A stretch of DNA of 64,000 bases from Flavobacterium azizsancarii (GTDB lineage: Bacteria; Bacteroidota; Bacteroidia; Flavobacteriales; Flavobacteriaceae), in NCBI RefSeq assembly GCF_027980145.1, contig NZ_JAMZNK010000002.1:1-64000 (forward strand). The letters run 5' to 3'. Below the pieces are notes generated by a model. That model saw only the letters and a program-made list of their open reading frames with translations, was not told where the DNA came from and did no database searches. Below, piece by piece: positions 8,386 through 17,501 of this stretch (positions are counted from its first letter, which is position 1; each line of letters opens with the position of its first letter). The position numbers were made by a program, and so were the translations under genes.

Positions 8386-11300
8386 ATGTTTAAAATATTC
8401 ATACAAAGACCTGTACTTTCGACAGTAATATCTGTTATTATTGTCATTTTAGGTGTTTTAGGCCTCGTTGAGCTGCCTATTTCTCAGTATCCCGATATTG
8501 CTCCGCCTACAGTAAACGTAGCAGCAAGTTATACAGGTGCAAATGCAGATGTTGTACTAAAAAGTATCGTAATTCCGCTTGAAGAACAAATTAACGGTGT
8601 AGAAAACATGACTTACATGACTTCTACAGCAACGAATGATGGAAATGCTTCTATTAAAATTTTCTTTAAAGTAGGAACAAATCCAGATTTAGCGGCGGTA
8701 AACGTTCAGAACAGAGTTTCCAGAGCAACAAGTTTATTGCCTGTAGAGGTAACTCAGGCTGGTGTAACAGTAACAAAGAGTCAGAGTAGTAACTTATTGA
8801 TTTTCTCTTTATATAGTGATGATCCGGCTTATGATCAGACCTTTCTTCAAAATTATGCTAAGATTAACCTTGTTCCTCAAATTCAGCGTGTAGTTGGGGT
8901 AGGAGATGTAACCGTTTTTGGTGCAAAAGATTATTCTATGAGAATCTGGTTAAAACCAGACATCATGCAACAATACAAACTGATTCCAAGTGATATTTCG
9001 GCTGTTTTAGCAGAGCAAAACATAGAAGCTGCACCTGGTAAATTTGGTGAAAATGGAGATCAGGCATTTCAATATGTAATAAAATATAAAGGTCGTTTAA
9101 CCAGTTCACAGGAATTTGGAGACATTGTTATCAAGTCTGTTGGTAACGGACAAATGTTGCGATTAAAAGATGTTGCTAAAGTTGAGTTAGGATCTTTGAG
9201 TTATTCCTCAACAATTAAAACAAACGGTGTAGAATCTGCGGCAATGGCAATTAGCCAGACTCCCGGATCAAATGCACGTGATGTAATCAACAACTCTAAA
9301 GCACTTATTGAAGACGCTGCCAAGAACTTCCCAAAAGGAGTAAAATATACTATTCTTGTTGACGTTAATGAAAACTTGGATGCTTCTATCGAAAAAGTAA
9401 TCCATACTTTGGTCGAAGCCTTTATCCTGGTTTTTATCGTAGTATTTATTTTTCTTCAAGATTTTAGATCAACATTAATTCCGGCTATCGCAGTTCCGGT
9501 AGCGATCGTAGGAACGTTCTTCTTCCTGAATTTATTCGGATTTACAATCAACTTATTAACGCTTTTCGCGATGGTTCTTGCCATTGGTATTGTGGTCGAT
9601 GATGCCATTGTCGTCGTCGAGGCGGTGCATGCTAAACTGGATCACGGTTATAAATCTTCTAAAAAAGCAACCATTGATGCAATGGATGAAATTTCCGGAG
9701 CAATTATATCCATCACACTGGTAATGTCTGCCGTATTTATTCCGGTTACTTTCATTACAGGTTCTACCGGGGTTTTCTATAAACAATTTGGTATTACATT
9801 AGCCGTGGCGATTATACTTTCGGCGATTAATGCATTGACTTTAAGTCCGGCATTGTGTGCTTTGCTTTTAAAGCCACACGCTGATGATCACAAACATAAA
9901 AGTTTTATTCAAAGATTTTATACATCGTTTAACGTTGCATTTGATAATGTTACGGGCAAATACAAACGTTCGGTTCAATTTCTTTCAGTAAAAAAATGGA
10001 TCGTATTGGCGGCGATTATAATTGCAGGTTCAGCGTTATTTTATATGATGAAAACCACACCGTCAGCTTTCGTTCCTGCGGAAGATCAAGGAGTTGTTTT
10101 TGCTAATATTAGTTTACCGCCATCAGCTTCTATGGAACGTTCTGATGTAATAGCGAAAAAAGTAGACAGTATTGCACATACCATTCCCGGGGTAAAAAAC
10201 ACACTACGTATTGTAGGACAAAACTTTACAGCCGGAGCGGGAAGCGCATACAGTATGGTAATTGTAAGACTTGAAACATGGGAAAAACGTGATTTAAGTG
10301 TAAATGATGTAATTGGTCAGCTTTTTGCCAAAACTAGTGGTATTCGTGAAGCCAATATATTCTTTATCTCACCACCAACAATTTCAGGATTTGGACAAAG
10401 TGGTGGATTCGAATTTCAGTTGCAGGACAAAGGTGGTCATACGACAGCAGAATTCTTTAAAGTAAATCAGGATTTTTTAGAAAAATTATCAAAACGTCCT
10501 GAAATACAATATGCAACAACACCTTTTAATCCAGGTTTCCCTCAATATATGATGGATATTAATTTGGCAAAAGCAAAAGATGCAGGAGTTTCTATTAATA
10601 CGATTTTGTCTACGATGCAGGGTTATTATGGAGGTTTGTATGCTTCGAATTTTAATAAATTTGGAAAACAATATCGTGTTATGATTCAGGCTTCGCCGGA
10701 ATTCCGTACCAATACAGAAGGACTAAACAAGATTTTTGTTCGAAATGTAGCAGGAAATATGGCACCAATTACTGAGTTTGTAAAAATGACCAGAGTATTT
10801 GGACCGGAATCAATTTCAAGGTTTAACCTTTTCTCTTCTATTTCGATTACAGGAGCACCAAATCCTGGTTTTAGTTCAGGAGATGCAATTAAAGCCATTC
10901 AGGAAGTTGCTGCACAAGAGCTGCCTACAGGTTATGGTTATGAGTTCTCCGGTTTAACACGTGAGGAATTAGCATCAGGAAGTGAAACTGTTTTTATCTT
11001 TATCTTATGTCTTGTCTTTGTTTACTTCTTGTTAAGTGCACAATATGAGAGTTATATTTTACCATTTGCAGTATTATTATCCATTCCGTTTGGTTTAGCA
11101 GGAGCTTATTTGTTCTCGATTATATTCAAATTAAACAGTAACATTTATTTACAGATTTCCTTAATCATGTTGATTGGATTGTTGGCGAAGAACGGTATTT
11201 TGATTGTCGAATTTGCCTTGGAAAGAAGGCGTAAAGGAATGCCAATCGTACAAGCAGCAGTCGAAGGAGCCGTAGCACGTTTGCGACCAATCTTGATGAC

Positions 11301-11553
11301 TTCTTTCGCCTTTATTTTAGGACTTGTTCCTTTAATGTTTGCGTCGGGAGCAGGAGCTGTAGGAAACAAATCAATTGGTACAGGAGCTGTCGGAGGTATG
11401 TTAATTGGAACAGTTTTAGGAGTATTTGTTATTCCGATATTGTTTATCATTTTCCAGACTTTACAGGAAAAAATTAGTGGTCCGGCAAGAGAGGGGTATG
11501 ACGATGGAGATGATGACGAGGAAGTACAGCTAATCGAAGCTCATAAAGAGTAA
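8386..11553 (+). CDS. RND multidrug efflux permease (HAE1, AcrB-like)
   Basis: 1055 aa, normal for HAE1 pumps. TM1 starts almost at the N-terminus (FIQRPVLSTVISVIIVILG), followed by a large periplasmic porter loop with the LPISQYPDIAPP motif. TM4 carries the proton-relay pair Asp405/Asp406 in GIVVDDAIVVVE. A second porter loop and six more TM segments follow, including LIGLLAKNGILIVEFA. It uses proton motive force to export hydrophobic or amphipathic compounds in a trimeric tripartite complex with the adjacent adaptor and channel. The C-terminal tail is strongly acidic (DDGDDDEE). The substrate cannot be read from the sequence. Confidence 0.96.
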   Translation: MFKIFIQRPVLSTVISVIIVILGVLGLVELPISQYPDIAPPTVNVAASYTGANADVVLKSIVIPLEEQINGVENMTYMTSTATNDGNASIKIFFKVGTNPDLAAVNVQNRVSRATSLLPVEVTQAGVTVTKSQSSNLLIFSLYSDDPAYDQTFLQNYAKINLVPQIQRVVGVGDVTVFGAKDYSMRIWLKPDIMQQYKLIPSDISAVLAEQNIEAAPGKFGENGDQAFQYVIKYKGRLTSSQEFGDIVIKSVGNGQMLRLKDVAKVELGSLSYSSTIKTNGVESAAMAISQTPGSNARDVINNSKALIEDAAKNFPKGVKYTILVDVNENLDASIEKVIHTLVEAFILVFIVVFIFLQDFRSTLIPAIAVPVAIVGTFFFLNLFGFTINLLTLFAMVLAIGIVVDDAIVVVEAVHAKLDHGYKSSKKATIDAMDEISGAIISITLVMSAVFIPVTFITGSTGVFYKQFGITLAVAIILSAINALTLSPALCALLLKPHADDHKHKSFIQRFYTSFNVAFDNVTGKYKRSVQFLSVKKWIVLAAIIIAGSALFYMMKTTPSAFVPAEDQGVVFANISLPPSASMERSDVIAKKVDSIAHTIPGVKNTLRIVGQNFTAGAGSAYSMVIVRLETWEKRDLSVNDVIGQLFAKTSGIREANIFFISPPTISGFGQSGGFEFQLQDKGGHTTAEFFKVNQDFLEKLSKRPEIQYATTPFNPGFPQYMMDINLAKAKDAGVSINTILSTMQGYYGGLYASNFNKFGKQYRVMIQASPEFRTNTEGLNKIFVRNVAGNMAPITEFVKMTRVFGPESISRFNLFSSISITGAPNPGFSSGDAIKAIQEVAAQELPTGYGYEFSGLTREELASGSETVFIFILCLVFVYFLLSAQYESYILPFAVLLSIPFGLAGAYLFSIIFKLNSNIYLQISLIMLIGLLAKNGILIVEFALERRRKGMPIVQAAVEGAVARLRPILMTSFAFILGLVPLMFASGAGAVGNKSIGTGAVGGMLIGTVLGVFVIPILFIIFQTLQEKISGPAREGYDDGDDDEEVQLIEAHKE

Positions 11554-11571
11554 TAATTTAATTAAGAAAAA

Positions 11572-12975
11572 ATGACTCATAGTACAAATAAATATATTCT
11601 AATGGTAGTCGCAGTCACACTTTTAAGTGGCTGCGTTGCTAAAAAGTACGAACGCCCCACAGCTATTTCTACAGATAAGTTGTATCGTGATCAGGTCTCT
11701 GCCGATTCGACTACGATTGCAAATATGCCTTGGCAGACAGTTTTTAAAGATCAAAAACTGAATGCTTTAATTCAAAAAGGATTAGATCAAAACCTGAATT
11801 TAAAGAATGCGATCGAAAATATTGTTCAGGCACGTGCGACCTTGCGTCAAACGAAACTGGCGTATTATCCAACTCTGGATTTTGATGCAAATGCAACACG
11901 CAATAAGCAGTCTAAAGCAGCATTAAACTTTCCGGCAGGAATTAATATCAATACACTCACAACGACCTATAAATTAGGTTTAAGTACCTCGTGGGAAGCT
12001 GATATTTGGGGAAAATTAAGTAGTTCTAAAAGAGCAGCTTTAGCAACGTATCTTTCTACAGATGCAGCCAAACAAGCGGTTCAGACACAATTGATATCAG
12101 ATATTGCAAATAATTATTTTTTATTACTTTCTTATGACAGGCAATTAGAAATTACAAAAGCAACGTTAGAAAGCCGTATTAAAAATGTTGAAGTTATAAA
12201 AGCTTTAAAAGAAGGAGCAATTGTTACAGGAGCGTCTGTTGTACAAAGTGAGGCCAACCAGCATGCAGCAGAAGTTTTGATCCCCGATTTGAAAAGAAGT
12301 ATTCGTGAAACTGAAAATGCGCTTAATATTTTATTAGGACAAGCTTCAGGACCAATTGAAAGAGGAACCATAGGAGATCAGGTAATTCCTGAAAAACTTG
12401 CGATAGGTTTACCAGCTCAATTGTTAGAAAACCGTCCGGATGTTCGTCAGGCTGAATTTGATTTCAGAACCGCTTTTGAGACTACTAATCTGGCTAAAAC
12501 TTATTTTTATCCAAGTTTAACACTTACAGCAAGTGGTGGTTTGTCGACTTTGCAATTAAGGAATTTCTTCGATCAGTCTATTTTTTATTCTATAATAGGA
12601 GGATTAACTCAGCCTATCTTTAATCAGGGACTTAATAAAGCCAGATTGACAAACGCACAATCAAGACAAGTGCAGGCTTTTAATAATTTCCAACAAAGTC
12701 TTTTGGTTGCAGGTCAGGAAGTTTCTAATGCCATGTATGCGTATGAAATGGCGGTAGCCAAAGAAGATTCCAGAGAGAAACAAATCGAAGCTTTAGAGAA
12801 AGCCGTTGATTATACACAACAGCTTTTAGAATATAGTTCTTCTACTAATTATACAGATGTATTAACATCAGAACAAAACCTTTTAGCAGCTCAATTGAGC
12901 GGTGTAAATGATAATTTACAGAAATTACAAGCTGTAGTTGATTTATACCGAGCTTTAGGGGGAGGATGGAAATAA
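11572..12975 (+). CDS. TolC-like outer-membrane efflux channel (NodT family)
   Basis: 467 aa. A lipoprotein signal (LLSGCVAKKYERP) is followed by two repeated outer-membrane-efflux halves. Motifs include WQTVFKDQKLNALIQKGLDQN at the first half (shown here only in part), WEADIWGKLSS, LLENRPDVRQAEFDFR between the halves, FYPSLTLTASGG and LTQPIFNQG. The family forms trimeric outer-membrane barrels with a long periplasmic helical tunnel. It is the third gene of the operon, 18 bp after the pump, and is followed by a terminator, so the tripartite pump is complete. Confidence 0.94.
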   Translation: MTHSTNKYILMVVAVTLLSGCVAKKYERPTAISTDKLYRDQVSADSTTIANMPWQTVFKDQKLNALIQKGLDQNLNLKNAIENIVQARATLRQTKLAYYPTLDFDANATRNKQSKAALNFPAGININTLTTTYKLGLSTSWEADIWGKLSSSKRAALATYLSTDAAKQAVQTQLISDIANNYFLLLSYDRQLEITKATLESRIKNVEVIKALKEGAIVTGASVVQSEANQHAAEVLIPDLKRSIRETENALNILLGQASGPIERGTIGDQVIPEKLAIGLPAQLLENRPDVRQAEFDFRTAFETTNLAKTYFYPSLTLTASGGLSTLQLRNFFDQSIFYSIIGGLTQPIFNQGLNKARLTNAQSRQVQAFNNFQQSLLVAGQEVSNAMYAYEMAVAKEDSREKQIEALEKAVDYTQQLLEYSSSTNYTDVLTSEQNLLAAQLSGVNDNLQKLQAVVDLYRALGGGWK

Positions 12976-12998
12976 ACAAATTAATTAATTGGTTTAGA

Positions 12999-13030
12999 GG
13001 GCTGTATGAAATTTTTATACAGCCTTTTTT
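12999..13030 (+). terminator. Rho-independent terminator of the RND operon
   Basis: The stem GGCTGTAT (13000-13007) pairs with ATACAGCC (13017-13024) and is followed by a T run, 24 bp after the channel gene. Confidence 0.85.
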
Positions 13031-13041
13031 ATTTTAACTTT

Positions 13042-13071
13042 TTATCGGTTGTGAGTTACTATTCGTCGATT
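13042..13071 (+). promoter_or_regulatory. Second copy of the LytTR-like direct-repeat element
   Basis: TTATCGGTT (13042-13050) and TCGTCGATT (13063-13071) are spaced 21 bp start to start, the same as at 7098-7127. The second unit is more diverged, but the outer blocks TATCGGTT and TCGATT are identical in both copies. It lies 93 bp before the next start codon, against 92 bp for the efflux operon, which suggests common regulation. Confidence 0.5.
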
Positions 13072-13163
13072 GGTTTTGCCCTTTCGTATAATCAATAGGA
13101 TAAAGGCTAATAAATGGCATTACTTTCGCTTTGTTTCAAATCAAATAACTTAATACTACAAAA

Positions 13164-13664
13164 ATGAAAAAATTAGGAATCGCACTAATACTTTTGATGA
13201 GTGTTTTTGCACATGCGCAAGTTTCGATCAATGTAAATATTGGTACACCGCCAAATTGGGGCCCGCAAGGTTATGACAATAGCAGATATTACTATTTACC
13301 GGATATTGATGTTTATTATGATGTAAACCAAAGTCAGTTTATTTATGATAATAACGGTAAATGGATTAGAGAGAACAGATTGCCTTCAAGATACAGAAAT
13401 TATGATCTATATGGAGGTTATAAAGTAGTGGTTAATGATTATAAGGGAGATGCTCCATATACATATCATAAAAAACACAGAAACAATTATCCAAAAGGTT
13501 ATCAGGGACCTCCTCAAAAAAATAGAGGGAATAAACCGGATAAGAGTAATAAACAAAATAACAGTCAGAAAAATTATAACGGGAATTCAAAAAATAATAA
13601 TTCAAATCACGGTAAAGGAAATTCTAATAAAGATCAGAATCATTCGCATGATAATCACCATTAA
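13164..13664 (+). CDS. Secreted protein with Asn/Lys/His-rich low-complexity tail
   Basis: 166 aa. The signal peptide MKKLGIALILLMSVFAHAQ is followed by a compact aromatic region (residues about 25-95: NIGTPPNWGPQGYD, YYYLPDIDVYYDV, QFIYDNNGKWIRENRLPSRY). This matches small flavobacterial proteins of unknown function found near envelope-stress genes. From residue about 105 the chain is low complexity: Lys/Asn/Gly repeats ending HSHDNHH, which could bind metal or nucleic acid non-specifically. A single gene with its own terminator. Its upstream element resembles the one before the efflux operon, so it may be an envelope-stress protein of the LytTR regulon. Confidence 0.75.
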   Translation: MKKLGIALILLMSVFAHAQVSINVNIGTPPNWGPQGYDNSRYYYLPDIDVYYDVNQSQFIYDNNGKWIRENRLPSRYRNYDLYGGYKVVVNDYKGDAPYTYHKKHRNNYPKGYQGPPQKNRGNKPDKSNKQNNSQKNYNGNSKNNNSNHGKGNSNKDQNHSHDNHH

Positions 13665-13680
13665 TTAAAATATGAATAAA

Positions 13681-13711
13681 CAAAAACGCCTCAAATTACG
13701 AGGCGTTTTTG
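13681..13711. terminator. Hairpin terminator
   Basis: A 12-bp perfect stem (CAAAAACGCCTC and its complement) with a 7-nt loop and flanking A and T runs. It can serve the secreted-protein gene on + and the Nudix regulator on -. Confidence 0.85.
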
Positions 13712-13796
13712 TTTTACAATAATGTACTTTATATTGAGGTCTTTACAATTGCTGAACTGCATTTGTTTAAACCTGTTATCTTGTAATAATCTTATT

Positions 13797-14543
13797 TTAC
13801 CAGTTTCCTTTTAGGCCTTCTTTTAAGGCAACATCATATTTATCTAAATCAAAACGATATAAATCCGGAGCTTTATGAGCGCCTCCTTTTCTGGATTCAT
13901 CCAGTTTAGTTAAAATATCATATCTTAGTATTTTACGATAAAAATTACCTCGATTTAGTTTTTTGCTCAAAATAGCTTCATATAATTTTTGAAGTTCCGG
14001 CATCGTAAATTTCTCAGGCAAAAGATTGTACCCAATTGGATGATTGTTTAATTGTTCGCGTAAGGTAAGCAATGCTTTATCGAAAATTGTTCTGTGATCC
14101 ATCATAAACGGAGGTAAATCTTCGATAGATTTCCACTCACAAGCCGAAGAATACTCATCGACGATCAGATTGACTTTTGAATGTTCTGCTAAAGCGTAGT
14201 AACCTATCGAAACAAAACGTTGCTTGTACCATAAATTATCATCATATTTTTCAAACGCACTTTCAGAGCGATTTAAATTTCCAAAAGTATAAAATTGCTG
14301 CAGATAGATATTTTCCGTTCCCGTTCTGTCTTTCAGGATACGAATTGCAGCATCATCGACATTTTCTTCTTTTTGAACATAACCACCCGGAAGCCCCCAT
14401 AGATCCTGATCTTTCATCTTAACGGTTAAAACCTGAAGAGTAGTTTCATGAAAACTAAAAATAACACAATCAATAGAAAGTGTCGGAATGTATGTTTTCC
14501 ACGATTCTTCAGATTGTTTTTCAAGTATTTTTTTAAATTCCAT
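13797..14543 (-). CDS. Nudix-fold transcriptional regulator (NrtR/AraR-like)
   Basis: 248 aa. The N-terminal Nudix domain (about 20-150) includes DLWGLPGGYVQKEENVDDAA. The catalytic REUXEE part of the Nudix box is replaced by RILKDRTG, so hydrolase activity is probably lost. The C-terminal domain (about 165-245) is a winged helix (FTMPELQKLYEAILSK, NRGNFYRKI, DESRKGGAHKAP), the architecture of NrtR and of the Bacteroides arabinose regulator AraR. Such proteins bind a sugar or nucleotide in the dead Nudix pocket and control nearby sugar genes. It is divergent from a GH3 beta-glucosidase gene, its likeliest target along with itself. A good promoter lies just upstream. Confidence 0.85.
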   Translation of the reverse strand: MEFKKILEKQSEESWKTYIPTLSIDCVIFSFHETTLQVLTVKMKDQDLWGLPGGYVQKEENVDDAAIRILKDRTGTENIYLQQFYTFGNLNRSESAFEKYDDNLWYKQRFVSIGYYALAEHSKVNLIVDEYSSACEWKSIEDLPPFMMDHRTIFDKALLTLREQLNNHPIGYNLLPEKFTMPELQKLYEAILSKKLNRGNFYRKILRYDILTKLDESRKGGAHKAPDLYRFDLDKYDVALKEGLKGNW

Positions 14544-14559
14544 TGCATTGATTTATTTT

Positions 14560-14592
14560 CAAATTTACAGTTTTTGTAAACTATAAATCAAA
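14560..14592 (-). promoter_or_regulatory. Promoter of the Nudix regulator gene
   Basis: On the minus strand, TTTG (14589-14592), a 21-bp spacer and TAAATTTG (14560-14567) match the Bacteroidota TTTG/TANNTTTG promoter. The start codon is about 17 bp downstream of the -7 box. Between the boxes lies TTTAC-N7-GTAAA (inverted), a possible autoregulatory operator. Confidence 0.7.
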
Positions 14593-14772
14593 TTAAAAAA
14601 TCTAAACTTCCTTTTTAACAAAAAAAAGGAATAAATCTATAAAGTACTTTTCTGTTGTCGTTCTTAATGATAAACCGTAATTATTGGGAATGACTCATTT
14701 TTAGATATTTATAATTGAGATGAACGAAATTTTAAGCTGATTTATTTGTTGATGTAAAAAAAAGTGTTTAAT

Positions 14773-14793
14773 ATTGCTTCTATATGAAGCAAT
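14773..14793. promoter_or_regulatory. Perfect inverted repeat upstream of the GH3 gene
   Basis: ATTGCTTC and GAAGCAAT are separated by TATAT, forming a 21-bp perfect inverted repeat 58 bp before the beta-glucosidase start codon. It has the size of an operator for a dimeric regulator such as the divergent Nudix/winged-helix protein, or it could form a 5'-leader hairpin. The rest of the 308-bp gap (14544-14851) shows no gene. Confidence 0.45.
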
Positions 14794-14851
14794 GAAATAT
14801 CACCAGTAAAAGCTTTACTATTTTTTCCAAAACAATTTAATATTTCTAACT

Positions 14852-17302
14852 ATGAAACCAAGCTTTACCAAAACTGCCAGAGTATCACTTTTGACTGCTT
14901 TAGTACTTTCAAATTTATCATGGAAAACCATTCCAAACGATGAAAACAACCCACCGCTTTTAACCATTAAGGGATTTACATTTGTTGATTCTAACAGAAA
15001 TGGGAAATTAGACATTTGGGAAGACACACGCCTTTCTGTTGATCAGCGAATTGATTCAATTATCAAACAAATGACCAATGCCGAAAAGGTAGAACTGCTT
15101 ATAGGAACAGGAATGCCCGGAATAGAAGTTTTGACAGGTCCTGTTGGAGATTCTAAGCAAGGTTTGGTTCCCGGAGCTGCCGGAGGAACGGCTTCTTTTG
15201 AGCGATTTGGAATTCCTGCGACTGTTGTTGCTGATGGACCTGCAGGTTTAAGAATTGAACCGACAAGAGAAAATGATTCAAAAACGTATTATGCAACCGC
15301 ATTTCCTGTAGGTACAGCTTTGGCATCGACCTGGAATAAAACGCTTTTAGAAGAGGTTGGAAAAGCAATGGGTAATGAGGTAAAAGAATATGGCGTTGAC
15401 GTTTTATTAGCACCGGCACTGAACATTCAAAGAAATCCTTTGAACGGAAGAAATTTCGAATACTATTCTGAAGATCCTTTGATTTCTGGAAAAACGGCGG
15501 CGGCAATAGTAAACGGAATTCAGTCGCAAGGCGTAGGAACTTCGATCAAACACTTTGCAGTTAATAATGAAGAAACCAACCGATTAACAATCAATGCGCA
15601 CGTTTCTGAAAGAGCTATTCGAGAGATATATTTAAAAGGTTTTGAAATCACGGTAAAAGAATCTCAGCCCTGGACGGTAATGTCCTCCTACAACAAATTG
15701 AATGGCACTTATACTTCTGAACGTAAAGATTTGCTAACCCAGGTTTTGAGAAACGAATGGGGCTTTAAAGGAATTGTGATGACGGACTGGTTTGGAGGTT
15801 TTGCAGGTTTTGAATCGATACAGAATGGTTCAAGTTCTGATGTAGTACAACAAATGATCGCCGGAAACGATCTTTTGATGCCAGGAATTCCAGTTCAGAA
15901 AAAAGCATTATTAGAAGCTTTGAACTCGGGAAAAATATCTCAGGAAGTGGCCAATACAAATGCAAAAAGAATTTTAGAATATATTTTTCGCACACCAACT
16001 TTCACAAAATATAAATACAGCGATAAACCGAACTTGACTAAGAATGCCGAGGTAACAAGAAATGCTGCGGCAGAAGGAATGGTTTTGCTTAAAAACACAA
16101 ATAAAGCATTGCCTTTTGCTGAAAAACAAAAAGAAGTTTCTTTATTTGGTGTTACTTCTTATGCCTGGATTACAGGCGGAACAGGAAGCGGAAGTGTGAA
16201 TAATAAACATACAGTTTCGCTTTTAGAAGGTTTGAATGCTGCGGGTTATAAATTAGACAAAGAAGTGGTTGATTTATACACACCTCACGCAGAAAAAGAA
16301 CTTGTTGCTGAAAAAGAGCGAAGAAAAATAAAAGGAATTTTGGCTTTGCCTGAAAGACTTCCTGAAATGAAAATGGACGATGCTTTTATTGCTAAAAAAG
16401 CAGCAAGTTCTGAAATCGCTTTTGTGACTTTAGGGAGAAACTCCGGAGAAGGAGGAGACAGAGTTGTGGACAATGATTTTAATCTCGCAAATGAAGAAAT
16501 TGAAATGCTGGATAAAATTTCAAAAGCTTTTCATGCAAAAGGAAAAAAAGTAGTGGTTATTTTAAATATAGGCGGTGTAATCGAAACAGCTTCATGGAAA
16601 GATAAAGTAGATGCTATTTTGTTAGCCTGGCAGCCAGGTCAGGAAGGCGGACACTCTGTTGCAGATGTAGTTTCGGGGAAAATAAATCCATCCGGAAAAC
16701 TTACTATGACTTTCCCAGTGAAATATTCTGATACACCTTCAGCTAAAAACTTCCCGGGATTTCCTGCTAATAATCCAAAAGAAGTGACGTATGAAGAAGG
16801 AGTTTATGTTGGGTATCGTTATTATAATACTTTTAATGTCAAACCATCTTATGAATTTGGCTTTGGAAGTTCGTATACTAATTTTGATTTTTCAGATGTG
16901 AAATTGAGTTCACCAACATTCAATGATAAATTAACGGTTTCAGTTACTGTAAAAAATACAGGAAAAACAGCCGGAAAAGAAGTAGTACAAATTTATCTTG
17001 CTGCACCATCAAAGTCTATTGATAAACCAAAAGAAGAATTGAAAGCTTTTGGTAAAACCAAAGAATTAAAACCGGGAGAAAGCGAAACACTAAAATTGAC
17101 TTTATCTGCAAAAGATCTTGCTTCATTTTTAGAAAATAAAAGTGCCTGGATTGCAGAAGCCGGAACGTATAAAGTTTTGGTTGGAGCTTCGTCATTAGAT
17201 ATCAAAAAGACAGCAGAATTTTCAGTAGCAAAAGAAATTACGGTCGAAAAAGTAAAGAAAGCTTTTGAGTTAGATTCAAAGTTTACAGAACTTAAACCGT
17301 AA
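14852..17302 (+). CDS. bglX: GH3 beta-glucosidase, exported
   Basis: 816 aa. An N-terminal hydrophobic stretch is followed by a short linker with FVDSNRNGKLDIWED, and then the GH3 TIM barrel (about 60-370). The barrel shows VVADGPAGLRIEP, RNPLNGRNFEYYSEDP, SIKHFAVNNEETNR and the nucleophile segment GIVMTDWFGG (Asp312). The alpha/beta sandwich domain (about 395-620) and a C-terminal fibronectin-III-like domain (from about 690, TVSVTVKNTGKTAGKEVVQIYL) complete the BglX-type architecture. It should hydrolyse terminal beta-linked glucose or a related sugar in the periplasm. It is a single gene with its own terminator, divergent from the Nudix regulator. The symbol reflects architecture; the substrate is not proven. 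Confidence 0.9.
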   Translation: MKPSFTKTARVSLLTALVLSNLSWKTIPNDENNPPLLTIKGFTFVDSNRNGKLDIWEDTRLSVDQRIDSIIKQMTNAEKVELLIGTGMPGIEVLTGPVGDSKQGLVPGAAGGTASFERFGIPATVVADGPAGLRIEPTRENDSKTYYATAFPVGTALASTWNKTLLEEVGKAMGNEVKEYGVDVLLAPALNIQRNPLNGRNFEYYSEDPLISGKTAAAIVNGIQSQGVGTSIKHFAVNNEETNRLTINAHVSERAIREIYLKGFEITVKESQPWTVMSSYNKLNGTYTSERKDLLTQVLRNEWGFKGIVMTDWFGGFAGFESIQNGSSSDVVQQMIAGNDLLMPGIPVQKKALLEALNSGKISQEVANTNAKRILEYIFRTPTFTKYKYSDKPNLTKNAEVTRNAAAEGMVLLKNTNKALPFAEKQKEVSLFGVTSYAWITGGTGSGSVNNKHTVSLLEGLNAAGYKLDKEVVDLYTPHAEKELVAEKERRKIKGILALPERLPEMKMDDAFIAKKAASSEIAFVTLGRNSGEGGDRVVDNDFNLANEEIEMLDKISKAFHAKGKKVVVILNIGGVIETASWKDKVDAILLAWQPGQEGGHSVADVVSGKINPSGKLTMTFPVKYSDTPSAKNFPGFPANNPKEVTYEEGVYVGYRYYNTFNVKPSYEFGFGSSYTNFDFSDVKLSSPTFNDKLTVSVTVKNTGKTAGKEVVQIYLAAPSKSIDKPKEELKAFGKTKELKPGESETLKLTLSAKDLASFLENKSAWIAEAGTYKVLVGASSLDIKKTAEFSVAKEITVEKVKKAFELDSKFTELKP

Positions 17303-17324
17303 GTTTTAGTTAATCGTTGTTTGT

Positions 17325-17370
17325 AAAAAAGCCTTCCGGAACTCATGTTTTTGGAAGGTTTTTTTTTTTG
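17325..17370 (+). terminator. Rho-independent terminator of the GH3 gene
   Basis: CCTTCC (17332-17337) and GGAAGG (17353-17358) form a stem, extended by A and T runs, followed by about 10 T, 23 bp after the stop codon. Confidence 0.85.
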
Positions 17371-17501
17371 TATTTTATATTGTTTTTTTTAATTATAGAA
17401 ACATTTTTAAATTATTGTATGGAATATAAAACATCCTTATTACTAATCGATTATTGTTTATATTAGCTAAATGTCCAGAAATTAAATCAAAAAAAGGAAA
17501 T

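Noticed and set aside
13435-13668. Second open frame (77 codons, Ile-rich) inside the secreted-protein gene
   Set aside because: It is the +1 frame of a low-complexity AAT/AAA-rich stretch and has no independent signal.
17454-17501. TTG start for the 17.5-kb exported protein
   Set aside because: The ATG at 17502 begins the signal peptide; the extra 16 residues have no role.
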